Part shown: one piece after another, positions 50,712 to 58,677 of the stretch | How the letters are laid out: every line of letters begins with the position of its first letter | How positions within the stretch are numbered: position 1 is the stretch's first letter | Origin: Glacieibacterium sp965200405 | Lineage (GTDB): Bacteria > Pseudomonadota > Alphaproteobacteria > Sphingomonadales > Sphingomonadaceae | Reading direction: 5' to 3' | DNA: 64,000 bases | NCBI RefSeq assembly: GCF_965200405.1 | Contig: NZ_OZ241356.1 | Coordinates: 434,001 to 498,000, forward strand | The notes under the pieces: model-generated | Databases searched by the model: none | Told to the model about the DNA's origin: nothing | What the model saw: only the letters and a program-made list of their open reading frames with translations | Made by a program: the position numbers and the translations under genes

Positions 50712-50780
50712 TAGCGCCCAACAGTCCGCATGCGGCGACATGATGCCGAAGAGTGCAACGCCCCATTGTCGGACCCTTAT

Positions 50781-50800
50781 GCGAAATCGTTCGATTTTGC
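50781..50800. promoter_or_regulatory. Inverted repeat GCGAAATCG-TT-CGATTTTGC, candidate NikR-type operator
   Basis: Nine-base half sites with one mismatch and a two-base spacer, flanked by TTAT and TTAA. It lies between the divergent receptor start (50766) and the nikR-like gene (50938). It is unlike the E. coli NikR site (GTATGA-N16-TCATAC), so assignment to the adjacent regulator rests on position only. Confidence 0.4.
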
Positions 50801-50937
50801 TTAAACCTGCTGCTGGGCAGTACGTTCGGGAGTGGGACGGGGATGCGCCCTTGTGGGTCGTCGGATCGTAATTATGCCGACGGTGCTGCAACGACGCAGC
50901 GAGCAACGACTGTCGCCGGGGCGGCATGGAGGTGTTG

Positions 50938-51411
50938 GTGCAGCGGATAACGGTATCGCTCGACGACGAGGTCGCAGGACTGTTCGACCAGATCATCCGC
51001 GACCAGAATTATCAAAGCCGGTCGGAGGCGGTGCGAGACCTGGTGCGCCAGGCCGTCGAGACGCGGCGGCTGGAGGGGTCGGCGGAGACGCACTGCGTCG
51101 CCAACCTGTCGTACATCTACAATCATCGGACCCGTGCCCTCGCCCAGCGCCTGCTCGACATGCAGCACGCCAACCACGACCTCGTCGTCGCGACGACGCA
51201 CGTGATCCTCGATCACAGCTCGTCGTTCGAGACCATGATCCTCAAGGGCTCGGTCGGCAAAGTCCGGGGCCTTGCAGACGCGATCCGTGCCGAGCGTGGC
51301 GTGCGATTTGGCGCCATCAACCTTGTGAGTGTCGATCCGAACGACCATCACGATGCCCCGGACGATCATCATCATCATGACCTAGGCCATGTTTCGCCTC
51401 ATCCAGGGTGA
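50938..51411 (+). CDS. nikR: NikR-like ribbon-helix-helix/ACT regulator with altered nickel site
   Basis: 157 residues from GTG 50938, which has GGAGG (50928-50932) in ideal position; ATG 50926 is an alternative. The N-terminal ribbon-helix-helix 'MQRITVSLDDEVAGLFD' with 'RSEAVRDLVRQA' and the ACT-like domain 'VANLSYIYNHRTRALAQRLL' are typical of NikR. Compared with E. coli NikR, His76 and His87 are kept (His77 in MQHANHD, His88 in TTHV) but His89 is Ile90 and Cys95 is Ser96, so the square-planar Ni site is incomplete. A His-rich tail 'DDHHHHDLGHVSPHPG' is extra. It lies divergent from the disrupted receptor gene, which it probably controls. Confidence 0.85.
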   Translation: MQRITVSLDDEVAGLFDQIIRDQNYQSRSEAVRDLVRQAVETRRLEGSAETHCVANLSYIYNHRTRALAQRLLDMQHANHDLVVATTHVILDHSSSFETMILKGSVGKVRGLADAIRAERGVRFGAINLVSVDPNDHHDAPDDHHHHDLGHVSPHPG

Positions 51412-51445
51412 TGCCGCACGGCGAGCGCGGTCGACGCCGCCTAGC

Positions 51446-52291
51446 TCAGGATGTCAGTGCTCGAGCCAGGCCTGGCTGCCGCCGGCGCATCGTCGCGCCC
51501 ACGAGCCCAAAGCCGGTGATGAGCATCATCCAGGTCGTAGGTTCAGGCACCAGGCTGCCGCCCGCATCGACGCCGACGCCGTCGATCCAGACCCCCGCCC
51601 CGGCCCAATAAGTCGGCTTTGTATAGGCAAGTTGCGTGGCGTTGACCGTCGCGTAGATCCCGTTCAGCGCATTGAAATCGGTCTTGTTGGGTGCCGTGTT
51701 TGCCAGAGTACCGTTGGTCCCGCGGGTGCCGCTCGGGTCGTTGGTGTAGTCCATGCAGCTACCGGTATTGGGGTTGGTATTGATCGTGTTGATATGATCC
51801 AGACCAAGCGAATGACCGAGTTCCTGGCACATCGTCATCATACGCCATGCAGACGTATTGTAATTTGCCTGGTTGAAATAGAAATCGTTGAGCTTGACAG
51901 TCGCCTGTACGATGAACCCACCCGCCTGCCAGACAGTCGTATAGCCGAGCCAACCAGTACTTCCGTAATTGCCGTTGCACACCTGCACGCCGCCATAGAC
52001 TGCTTTGCAGGCCGAGGCATTCGTCGCCCCGCTGGTTACGGTATAATCTATATTCTTCGCAGCGGTCCATGACGTTGCCGCAGAGCGAAGATAATTGTCC
52101 CAGCCGGCGCCGACATTGTCACCGACGCCGATATCGAGCGGACCGGTTCGCGCCCATCGATAGTTATTCCATGATTGCGTCAAGGCATTACTTGGCAGTG
52201 CTGCCGCCAGCGCGGCACAGGTGAAGGCAACTTTAAACGCTTTAGACAATAGTCGTCGATGGCTGCGAGAGCCAGAGCACAGGCTGTCCAC
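51446..52291 (-). CDS. PEP-CTERM protein with degenerate metzincin (matrixin-like) motif
   Basis: 281 residues from GTG 52291. Signal peptide 'AFTCAALAAALPSNALTQS', a matrixin-like domain with 'CQELGHSLGLDH' (155-166), and a C-terminal 'VPEPTTWMMLITGFGLVGA' plus 'MRRRQ' PEP-CTERM anchor. The metzincin zinc motif HExxHxxGxxH is kept at Glu157, His160 and His166, but the first His is Gln156. Either the zinc site is altered or the protein is a non-proteolytic relative. Four Cys may form disulphides. It would be exported and processed by an exosortase. Confidence 0.82.
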   Translation of the reverse strand: MDSLCSGSRSHRRLLSKAFKVAFTCAALAAALPSNALTQSWNNYRWARTGPLDIGVGDNVGAGWDNYLRSAATSWTAAKNIDYTVTSGATNASACKAVYGGVQVCNGNYGSTGWLGYTTVWQAGGFIVQATVKLNDFYFNQANYNTSAWRMMTMCQELGHSLGLDHINTINTNPNTGSCMDYTNDPSGTRGTNGTLANTAPNKTDFNALNGIYATVNATQLAYTKPTYWAGAGVWIDGVGVDAGGSLVPEPTTWMMLITGFGLVGATMRRRQPGLARALTS

Positions 52292-52835
52292 GAGTGTTTT
52301 CCCGCCTTAAACTTTTGATTGACCCGAGCGCGAACGTTCTTGCGACGTCCTCGCAAAATTATGCCTATCATAACAGTTGCTTACAAAAAGCGTCAAAGCG
52401 CCAAACTGAATTGGTTTAGCGGCGAACCGAAAGTCTGGCTAAGACAGGGTCACAACTAAAAAATGTAACAATTGCGGGGATGGTGGTCCTTTGGCTGCCA
52501 AGATTCGTATCGCCAATCAATCGACGAACAGCGAATTTCACCTGATCTGTTAATTGAGATTGGAATGATGTTTGCCGTGGTTTGTTTCATGCTTCGATAT
52601 GTTCGATAATCTTGGAAATTACACACTTCGTCCGACGTTAATTTTCGTTCAGGCACAATAAATGTACGGTTTCGCGAACGCACCATCTCCCGCATGTCAA
52701 AATTGGTCTGCGTGGCTGACGCTGCCGCGCAGGGCGGCCGGCTGGTTCGCGATCGCCTCCGGAATGGCTCGACCGAATCTCGGACCGCAGTGGGGCCGCA
52801 CACATGACAATCGCGGCGGGTGCCCCTAAAGCGGC
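52292..52835. other. AT-richer intergenic region
   Basis: 544 bases, clearly lower in GC than the flanks from about 52310 to 52700. It must contain the promoter for the PEP-CTERM protease-like gene and for DUF2946. An antisense open frame (52456-52869, minus) has no recognisable domain and irregular composition; I do not call it. No tRNA or hairpin RNA is evident. Confidence 0.5.
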
Positions 52836-53240
52836 ATGGTGCATCGCGCCCGTTACCTTGTCTTCGCAAATCGCCACCTCGCAGGCCTGATCCTGCTGCT
52901 GGCTTTGGCGATGAAGCTGATCGTACCGGTCGGCTTCATGCCAAGCGTGACGGACGGCCGGTTCACCTTCAGCATCTGCTCCGGTGCCGGACCGATGGTC
53001 ATGGCGATGCCGGGCATGGACCACGACAAATCGAGCGAGCCCGGACAGGCCGGCAAGTCTGAGCCGCCGTGTGCTTTTTCCGGACTTTCCGCGCCCGCGC
53101 TGGCCGCCGCCGATGCCGTTCTGCTGGCGATCGCATTGCTTTTCGTCATGGCGCTCGGCATGCGTGCGGTCGCGCCGCTGCATGCGCCGGCAACGCCCCA
53201 TCTTCGACCCTTTCTGCGAGGCCCCCCGGCTAAAGCCTGA
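52836..53240 (+). CDS. DUF2946 family small membrane protein
   Basis: 134 residues: hydrophobic N-terminal segment 'LAGLILLLALAMKLIVPVGF', then 'FSICSGAGP' with a Cys, a Met/His-rich 'MVMAMPGMDHD', a second hydrophobic segment 'AADAVLLAIALLFVMALGM', and the family's 'HLRPFLRGPPA' tail. DUF2946 proteins often precede TonB receptors and PepSY proteins and are thought to be connected with metal handling. The Met/His cluster supports metal binding (inference). The receptor gene begins 130 bases downstream. Confidence 0.82.
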   Translation: MVHRARYLVFANRHLAGLILLLALAMKLIVPVGFMPSVTDGRFTFSICSGAGPMVMAMPGMDHDKSSEPGQAGKSEPPCAFSGLSAPALAAADAVLLAIALLFVMALGMRAVAPLHAPATPHLRPFLRGPPAKA

Positions 53241-53370
53241 CCCATCGGTCACAGGCGCGGCGGCGACGGACTGGGCATGCCCGGCTTCCTGATGCGTGGC
53301 GCATGGGCTTTTCAGATCTTGCGAGGCCTTGCTGCACTCCGGCACGGCTTCGATCCTCAGGGGCGCTACC

Positions 53371-55476
53371 GTGAAATTCTTGATCGCTGCATCCGCAGCT
53401 TCGTTCTGCATGACCGTGCCCGCGATCGGGCAGGACAATAGCCGGAGCCGACTGAACAACGATGCCATCGTCGTCACCGGCACCAAGGCCGGCGATTTCG
53501 GCGTCAAATCCGGCATTCCGATCGACCGGGTGCCGCAGAGCATCCAGGTCGTCGAGGCCGAGGACATCGTCGCCAGCGGCGCACGCACGCTGGAGGATGC
53601 GCTGCGCGCCGTGCCGTCGGCCACCGTCGCCCGCAGCCGCGTCGGCGGCTTCGGCGGCAACACCCTCCGGATCCGCGGCTTCGCACCGCAACAGATCCGC
53701 AACGGCATCTACCAACGCTTCTACGACGGCACCGACCCGTCGGCGCTGTCCGACGTCGCACGCATCGAAGTGCTCAAAGGTCCGTCGGGGGTACTTTACG
53801 GCCAGGCCGGCGTCGGCGGCATCATCTCGATAATCACCAAGCAGCCGACCGACGCCTTCGCCGGGTCGGTCGCATTGACCGGCGGCATGTACAACCAGAA
53901 GCAAGCGACCCTGGATGTCGGCGGCCCGATCACCGACACGCTCGGTATCCGCGTCACCGGCGAGATCGAGCGCTCGGGCTCGTTCACCGATCTGATCGAC
54001 GTCGAGCGCGAGAATGTCGGCGTGGCGCTGGCGTGGAAGCCGAGCCCGTCGATCTCCGCACACTTCGTCGGCGAGTTTCTGCACCGCAAGCTGCCCAACA
54101 ATCCGGGACTGCCGGTGGTCGGGACGGTGATCGGCAACGGCGTCGCGACGGTCAGGCGTTCGACCTTCCTCGGCGAGCCTTCGTACAATTTGCAGGAGAA
54201 TAACGCGCCGCTGCTGCAAGGCTGGGTCGACTTCAAGCTCGGCGATGCCTGGACGCTGACGCCGCGCGCCCAGTACAGCGAGTGGAACAACACCGCCCTG
54301 TCGACCAGCCTGCTGGCGCCGGTGCCAGGCCAGCCGACGCTGATCCAGCGCTCCGGACGGGCCGGCGGCGAGCACGACAGCTTCTACGTCGCCCAGCTCG
54401 ACCTGTCGGGCGAGGTGACCACCTTCGGTATCCGCCACAAACTGCTGTTCGGCGTCGAGTACAACCACGACGACGTGCCGTTTCGCATGCAGTCGACCGT
54501 CACCTGCGGCGTCGGCAGCATCGACGCATTGCACCCGGTCTATGGCTGCGGGCCGGCGACCGGCAACTTCGGCTTTCTCGCCACCGCGACGCTCGAAGGC
54601 CATGCCTTTTATGCGCAGGACCAAATCGCCCTCACCGACGCATGGAACGTCGTCGCCGGCGTCCGCCGATCGGACTCCGACAACGACAACATCTTCGCGA
54701 CGGCGTTTTCGAATTCGACGACGTCCGCCAAGCTGAGGAATACCTCGTGGCAGCTCGGCACGACCTATGCGCTGGGCAGCGGCGTGTCGGTGTTCGGCGG
54801 CTACAACACCGGCTACGACCTTGGCGCGGTGACCGGCAACCGCAGGTTCGACGGCACGCCGTTCAAGCCGGAGACCTCGAACCAGGCCGAAGTCGGCGTA
54901 CGCCTCAGCCGCGATACGGTCCGCGCCACCCTGTCGGCGTTCCGGATCCGGCGCGACAACGTCGGGGTTCCCGATCCCGCCCATGTCGGCTTCAACCTGC
55001 AGGACGGCCAGTTCCAGACTCGCGGCTTCGAGCTCGAAGGCGAATGGTCGCCGCTGCCCGGCTGGTGGCTGCAGGGCGGCTATGCCCGGCTCGATGCGAC
55101 GGTTCGCAAGTCGAGCGAACCTGCGCTGCTCGGCGCGCGGCTGGCGGAAACGCCGACGAACACGGTGACCGCCGCGACCCGGGTCACCGTCGGCCGGGTC
55201 GAGCTGCGTGCCTTTGGCAATTATGTTGACGACCGCAAGGTGATCAACGGCGGCGCGGTCACGCTGCCCGACTATCTAACCTTCGACGTTGGGGCCGGCA
55301 CCGAAGTCGGCGCGGTGCGGATCGACGCGACCCTGAGCAACCTCTTCGACAAGACCTATTACTTCAGCGACAATGCCTCGCGCTATTCGCTCGGTACCGA
55401 GGACCGGGTTTTCCCGGGCGAACCGCGGACGCTCAGCGTTCGTGTCGCCTACCGCTTCGGAGCCGCCCAGCGATGA
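53371..55476 (+). CDS. TonB-dependent siderophore-type receptor
   Basis: 701 residues from GTG 53371, with AGGGG seven bases before; the frame is open from 53296 but the signal peptide 'FLIAASAASFCMTVPAIGQD' starts here. TonB box 'DAIVVTGTKAGD', plug 'PQSIQVVEAEDIVASGA' and 'RIEVLKGPSGVLYGQAGVGG', barrel ending 'TLSVRVAYRFGA'. The 'P-Q-S-I-Q-V' plug and 'GQAGVGGIISIITK' are typical of the siderophore/FhuA-FecA class. The PepSY gene overlaps by ATGA, and the pair with DUF2946 points to iron or another metal chelate. Confidence 0.93.
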   Translation: MKFLIAASAASFCMTVPAIGQDNSRSRLNNDAIVVTGTKAGDFGVKSGIPIDRVPQSIQVVEAEDIVASGARTLEDALRAVPSATVARSRVGGFGGNTLRIRGFAPQQIRNGIYQRFYDGTDPSALSDVARIEVLKGPSGVLYGQAGVGGIISIITKQPTDAFAGSVALTGGMYNQKQATLDVGGPITDTLGIRVTGEIERSGSFTDLIDVERENVGVALAWKPSPSISAHFVGEFLHRKLPNNPGLPVVGTVIGNGVATVRRSTFLGEPSYNLQENNAPLLQGWVDFKLGDAWTLTPRAQYSEWNNTALSTSLLAPVPGQPTLIQRSGRAGGEHDSFYVAQLDLSGEVTTFGIRHKLLFGVEYNHDDVPFRMQSTVTCGVGSIDALHPVYGCGPATGNFGFLATATLEGHAFYAQDQIALTDAWNVVAGVRRSDSDNDNIFATAFSNSTTSAKLRNTSWQLGTTYALGSGVSVFGGYNTGYDLGAVTGNRRFDGTPFKPETSNQAEVGVRLSRDTVRATLSAFRIRRDNVGVPDPAHVGFNLQDGQFQTRGFELEGEWSPLPGWWLQGGYARLDATVRKSSEPALLGARLAETPTNTVTAATRVTVGRVELRAFGNYVDDRKVINGGAVTLPDYLTFDVGAGTEVGAVRIDATLSNLFDKTYYFSDNASRYSLGTEDRVFPGEPRTLSVRVAYRFGAAQR

Positions 55477-56771
55477 GCAATCCCCGCCTCTACGGTACGA
55501 TCTGGCGCTGGCACTTCTACGCCGGGCTTTTCGTGCTGCCGTTCATCCTGATCCTGTCGATCACCGGCTCGATCTATCTTTTCAAGCCGCAGATCGACCG
55601 CTGGGAGGAGAGCGCCTATCGCGGCCTCGGGACCGCGGGTGCGGTGTCGGCCGACCGGCAGCTAGCGGCTGCCCTTGCCGCCAACCCGGGCGCGCGCTTC
55701 AATCATTATCGGCTGCCGCGACAGCCGGGCGACGCCGCGATGATCCAGCTCGGTCTCGAGGACGGCACGCCGCGCGAAATCTATGTGTCGCCGCAGGGCC
55801 AGGTGCTGGGCAGCCTCGATCCCGGGACACGGATCGAGGCGACGGTGTCCCGCATCCACGGCACCTTGCTGCTGGGGCGTTGGGGGGACTGGCTGGTCGA
55901 ACTGGCGGCGAGCTGGTCGATCGTCATGATCCTGAGCGGCCTGTATCTATGGTGGCCGCGCCAGCTGCAAATGGCGGGCACGGTCTGGCCGCGACTGTCA
56001 CGCCGTGGCCGGCCACTGCTCAAGGACATCCACCGCGTCACCGGCTTCTGGATCGCGGGACTGGTGCTGGTCATGCTGGCCAGCGGCCTGCCGTGGGCGG
56101 GCGCCTGGGGCGGCGCCTTCAAATGGGCCCGGACCGAACTCGGGCTGGTCAAGGGACCGCAGGATTGGAAGATCGGCGCCGACGACGGCCATGCCGCACA
56201 TCATGGCGCGATGACGATGCCGCCCATCGCGGTACCGCAGGGTCTGCCGCTCTCGGTCTTCGTCGCCAAGGCCCAGGCCGAGCACATGGCGTTTCCGGTA
56301 TCGGTACTGCCACCGCAGGCGCCCCAGCGTTTCGGCGCGCCGACCGGCAATGTCTGGACGGTAAAGTCCGAGGCTCAGAACCGGCAGCTCGATCGGCAGG
56401 TCAGCTACGACCCCGCCACCGGTGCGGAGATTACCCGGACCGGCTTCGCCGACCAGCATCTCCTCGACCGGATCGTCAATACCGGCGTCGCCTGGCACGA
56501 GGGCCAATTGTTCGGCATCGCCAACCAGATCATCGGGGTGGTCACGGCCGGGGCTCTGCTCGCGCTCAGCGTGCTGGGCGTGATGATGTGGCTGAAACGT
56601 CGACCCCGCAACGGCTTCGGCGCGCCTGCACCGACCGTCGGCCCGCCGCCACGAGCGATGATTGCCCTGTTGATCGTGCTGGGCCTGCTGCTGCCCCTGT
56701 TCGGCGCTTCGTTGCTCGCTCTGATTGCCTTCGACCAGTTGCTCGGTCGATTGCGAAGGTCCGCAGCCTAG
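55473..56771 (+). CDS. PepSY-associated transmembrane protein (iron/siderophore reductase-like)
   Basis: 432 residues. 'IWRWHFYAGLFVLPFILIL' and 'ITGSIYLFKPQID' form the first membrane helix of the PepSY_TM family, followed by periplasmic PepSY-like domains, 'SRIHGTLLLGRWGDWLVELA', 'GLYLWWPR', 'DIHRVTGFWIAGLVLVMLASG', and two C-terminal helices. Conserved His in the helices could bind haem, as in ferric-siderophore reductases of this family. It is translationally coupled to the receptor (ATGA) and probably releases iron from the imported chelate in the periplasm. Confidence 0.9.
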   Translation: MSNPRLYGTIWRWHFYAGLFVLPFILILSITGSIYLFKPQIDRWEESAYRGLGTAGAVSADRQLAAALAANPGARFNHYRLPRQPGDAAMIQLGLEDGTPREIYVSPQGQVLGSLDPGTRIEATVSRIHGTLLLGRWGDWLVELAASWSIVMILSGLYLWWPRQLQMAGTVWPRLSRRGRPLLKDIHRVTGFWIAGLVLVMLASGLPWAGAWGGAFKWARTELGLVKGPQDWKIGADDGHAAHHGAMTMPPIAVPQGLPLSVFVAKAQAEHMAFPVSVLPPQAPQRFGAPTGNVWTVKSEAQNRQLDRQVSYDPATGAEITRTGFADQHLLDRIVNTGVAWHEGQLFGIANQIIGVVTAGALLALSVLGVMMWLKRRPRNGFGAPAPTVGPPPRAMIALLIVLGLLLPLFGASLLALIAFDQLLGRLRRSAA

Positions 56772-56805
56772 AAGCGCAGGCGCGGTACCGCCGGGCTGCA
56801 GGTCA

Positions 56806-58677
56806 TCACGGCTCCCTGGGCAATGCGTAGGTGATCAGCTGCGATGCGGTCACCGGATCGCCGAGATAGGAGCCACCGGCGGCGAGGATCGAGACGTACT
56901 GCCGTCCGCTCTTGCCGCGGTAGACGATCGGCGTGCTGTGCGCCGAGGCCGGCAGCTTGACGGTCCATAGTTCGCGGCCATCGTTCAAGTCGAACGCCCG
57001 GAAGCGGGAGTCGTCGCTGGCGCCGATGAAGATTAGACCTGATGCGGTCACGGTCGGGCCGCCGACGTTGGGCCGCCCGGTCTTCTGCATGGCTTCGGGC
57101 AGGCTATCGGTGATGCCAAGCGGCACCTGCCATGCGATCGTGCCCTTTGAGACGTCGATCGCGGCGATCGTGCCCCAGGGTGGCGGCTGGCACATCAGCT
57201 TGCCGACCGACCACCAGGTGTTTCGCTTGGTGTTGTTGTACCATTCGCCCTTGGCGTTCTGGCCCATCTGCTCGACCGAGCCCTCCTCGCTCGTGTTGAC
57301 GATCAGATAGCCACGCGCCGTGTCGAACGCCGCGCCGCCCCAGTTCGGACCGCCGCCGGACCCGTGCATCCGGACGGTCGGGTGATCGCCCCTCAGCGGC
57401 GTGAACGGCGCGTCGAAGGTCAGCTTCTCGTTGGCGACGCGGTCGAGGCAGGCCTGCGTCTGTGCCGGCGTCACCGTGGTGATATCGGCCGCGGTGATGG
57501 TCTGGCGGATCAGCGGCGGCGGCGCGGACGGGATCGGCTGCGTCGGCCAGGCGTGCTCGCCCGGCAGGGTCGATGCCGCGACGGGGGTCTCCGGGGTCGG
57601 GAAGATCGGCTTGCCGGTCACCCGGTCGAGAATGAAGACATAGCCCGACTTGTTCGACACGGCGACGGCCGGGATCGTGCGCCCATCGCGCTTCACATCG
57701 AACAGCGCCGGCTGCATCGGCAGGTCGAGGTCCCAGATGTCGTGATGGACGGTCTGGTAGTGCCACAGGTATTTGCCCGTCCGCGCATCGACCGCGACGA
57801 GCGAGTCGGAGAACAGGTTGCTGCCCGGCCGGTCGATGCCGATGCGATCATAGGCCGGGGCGCCGAACGGCAGATAGGCGATGCCGCGCTTCTCATCGAC
57901 CGACATCAACGTCCAGACATTGACGCCGGATCGCTGCTTCCAGCTGTCGCCACCCCAGCTATCGTGGAAGGGCTCGCCCGGCTGCGGGATGGAATGGAAG
58001 GTCCACAGCAGCTTGCCGGTGCGCGCGTCCCAGCCGCGGACATCGCCGTTCGGTCCCAGTGGCGGGGATTCCTGCAGGCGCGACGCGGTGATCAGCACGT
58101 CCTTGTACAGGGTCGGCGAACTGTTGATCTGGTAGTTGGCGCGGGGGAAGCCGGCCATGACCGCGGGGGTCTTGAGATCGATCGGGGTGAATCCTGCCGC
58201 CGCTTTGCCGGTCTTCACATCGACCGCCAGCATCAGGCCCTCGCGGGTGCCGAGGAAGATGCGCGCGGCGGCCTTGGCGTCACCCGCCCAATATTCGATC
58301 CCCCGCCCACCGAGTGCCTGACCTTCCGGCAATTGGTAGGTCCACAACGTTGCGCCGCTATCGCCGTCGATCGCGACGAGCCGGTTGTAGGGCGTCGCGA
58401 TATAGACGACCCCGTCGATCGCCAGCGGCGTCTGATTGCTGGGCGCAAGTCGTGGCGACGTGTTGTCCGCCGGCTTCAGTTCGAACGTCCAGGCGTTGGC
58501 CAGGCGAGCGACATTGGCGGGCGTGATCTGCCCGAGCGGCGAGGCGCGGGTGCCCGCGACCTCGCGCCCGGTGCTGCGCCAGTCACCTGCCGGAGCTTGC
58601 GCGGATGCGGGTGCGAGCGCGATCAATGTCGCCGCCGTTGCCAGTATCGCCGCCCACGCCGGGTCAGCGCGGACCAT
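56806..58677 (-). CDS. PQQ-dependent dehydrogenase (quinoprotein glucose dehydrogenase-like)
   Basis: 623 residues: signal peptide 'AAILATAATLIALAPASAQA', then an eight-bladed quinoprotein propeller with 'GTRASPLGQITPANVARLAN', 'WTYQLPEGQALGGRGIEYW', 'VHHDIWDLDLP', 'SGGGPNWGGAAFD' and 'LPASAHSTPIVYRGKSGRQY'. It is a soluble periplasmic type, without the N-terminal membrane helices of membrane-bound GDH. It oxidises an aldose or alcohol to a lactone or acid and passes electrons to the respiratory chain. The cupin gene upstream overlaps its start by 14 bases. No pqq synthesis genes are in the window. Confidence 0.9.
   Translation of the reverse strand: MVRADPAWAAILATAATLIALAPASAQAPAGDWRSTGREVAGTRASPLGQITPANVARLANAWTFELKPADNTSPRLAPSNQTPLAIDGVVYIATPYNRLVAIDGDSGATLWTYQLPEGQALGGRGIEYWAGDAKAAARIFLGTREGLMLAVDVKTGKAAAGFTPIDLKTPAVMAGFPRANYQINSSPTLYKDVLITASRLQESPPLGPNGDVRGWDARTGKLLWTFHSIPQPGEPFHDSWGGDSWKQRSGVNVWTLMSVDEKRGIAYLPFGAPAYDRIGIDRPGSNLFSDSLVAVDARTGKYLWHYQTVHHDIWDLDLPMQPALFDVKRDGRTIPAVAVSNKSGYVFILDRVTGKPIFPTPETPVAASTLPGEHAWPTQPIPSAPPPLIRQTITAADITTVTPAQTQACLDRVANEKLTFDAPFTPLRGDHPTVRMHGSGGGPNWGGAAFDTARGYLIVNTSEEGSVEQMGQNAKGEWYNNTKRNTWWSVGKLMCQPPPWGTIAAIDVSKGTIAWQVPLGITDSLPEAMQKTGRPNVGGPTVTASGLIFIGASDDSRFRAFDLNDGRELWTVKLPASAHSTPIVYRGKSGRQYVSILAAGGSYLGDPVTASQLITYALPREP

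Larger units (their letters stand above)
47777..50766 (-). pseudogene. TonB-dependent receptor interrupted by an IS element in its signal peptide
   Basis: The 3' part (47777-49865) encodes a full plug and barrel: TonB box 'ANTIVVYGRAIN', 'FLRGFNLDHGTDLAGFVDG', 'MRTHGHGQGYMDLNF', ending 'RQVRVTGRYIF'. The 5' part is on the far side of an 846-bp IS: from ATG 50766 the codons read MGRCTLRHHVAACGLLGA and, if one TA duplicate and the IS are removed, continue in frame into SLALASPVLAEAA, a complete signal peptide. So the gene was intact before the insertion. A 700-codon frame remains from an ATG inside the IS end (49879), but it has only half a signal sequence, so export is unlikely. It is divergent from a nikR-like gene, suggesting a metal or metallophore ligand (inference). 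Confidence 0.88.

Noticed and set aside
52456..52869. 137-codon minus-strand frame in the AT-rich gap
   Set aside because: Mixed composition, no ribosome site, no domain, and it overlaps the start of the DUF2946 gene.
53230..54984. 584-codon minus-strand frame opposite the siderophore receptor
   Set aside because: Antisense to a receptor with complete plug and barrel motifs.
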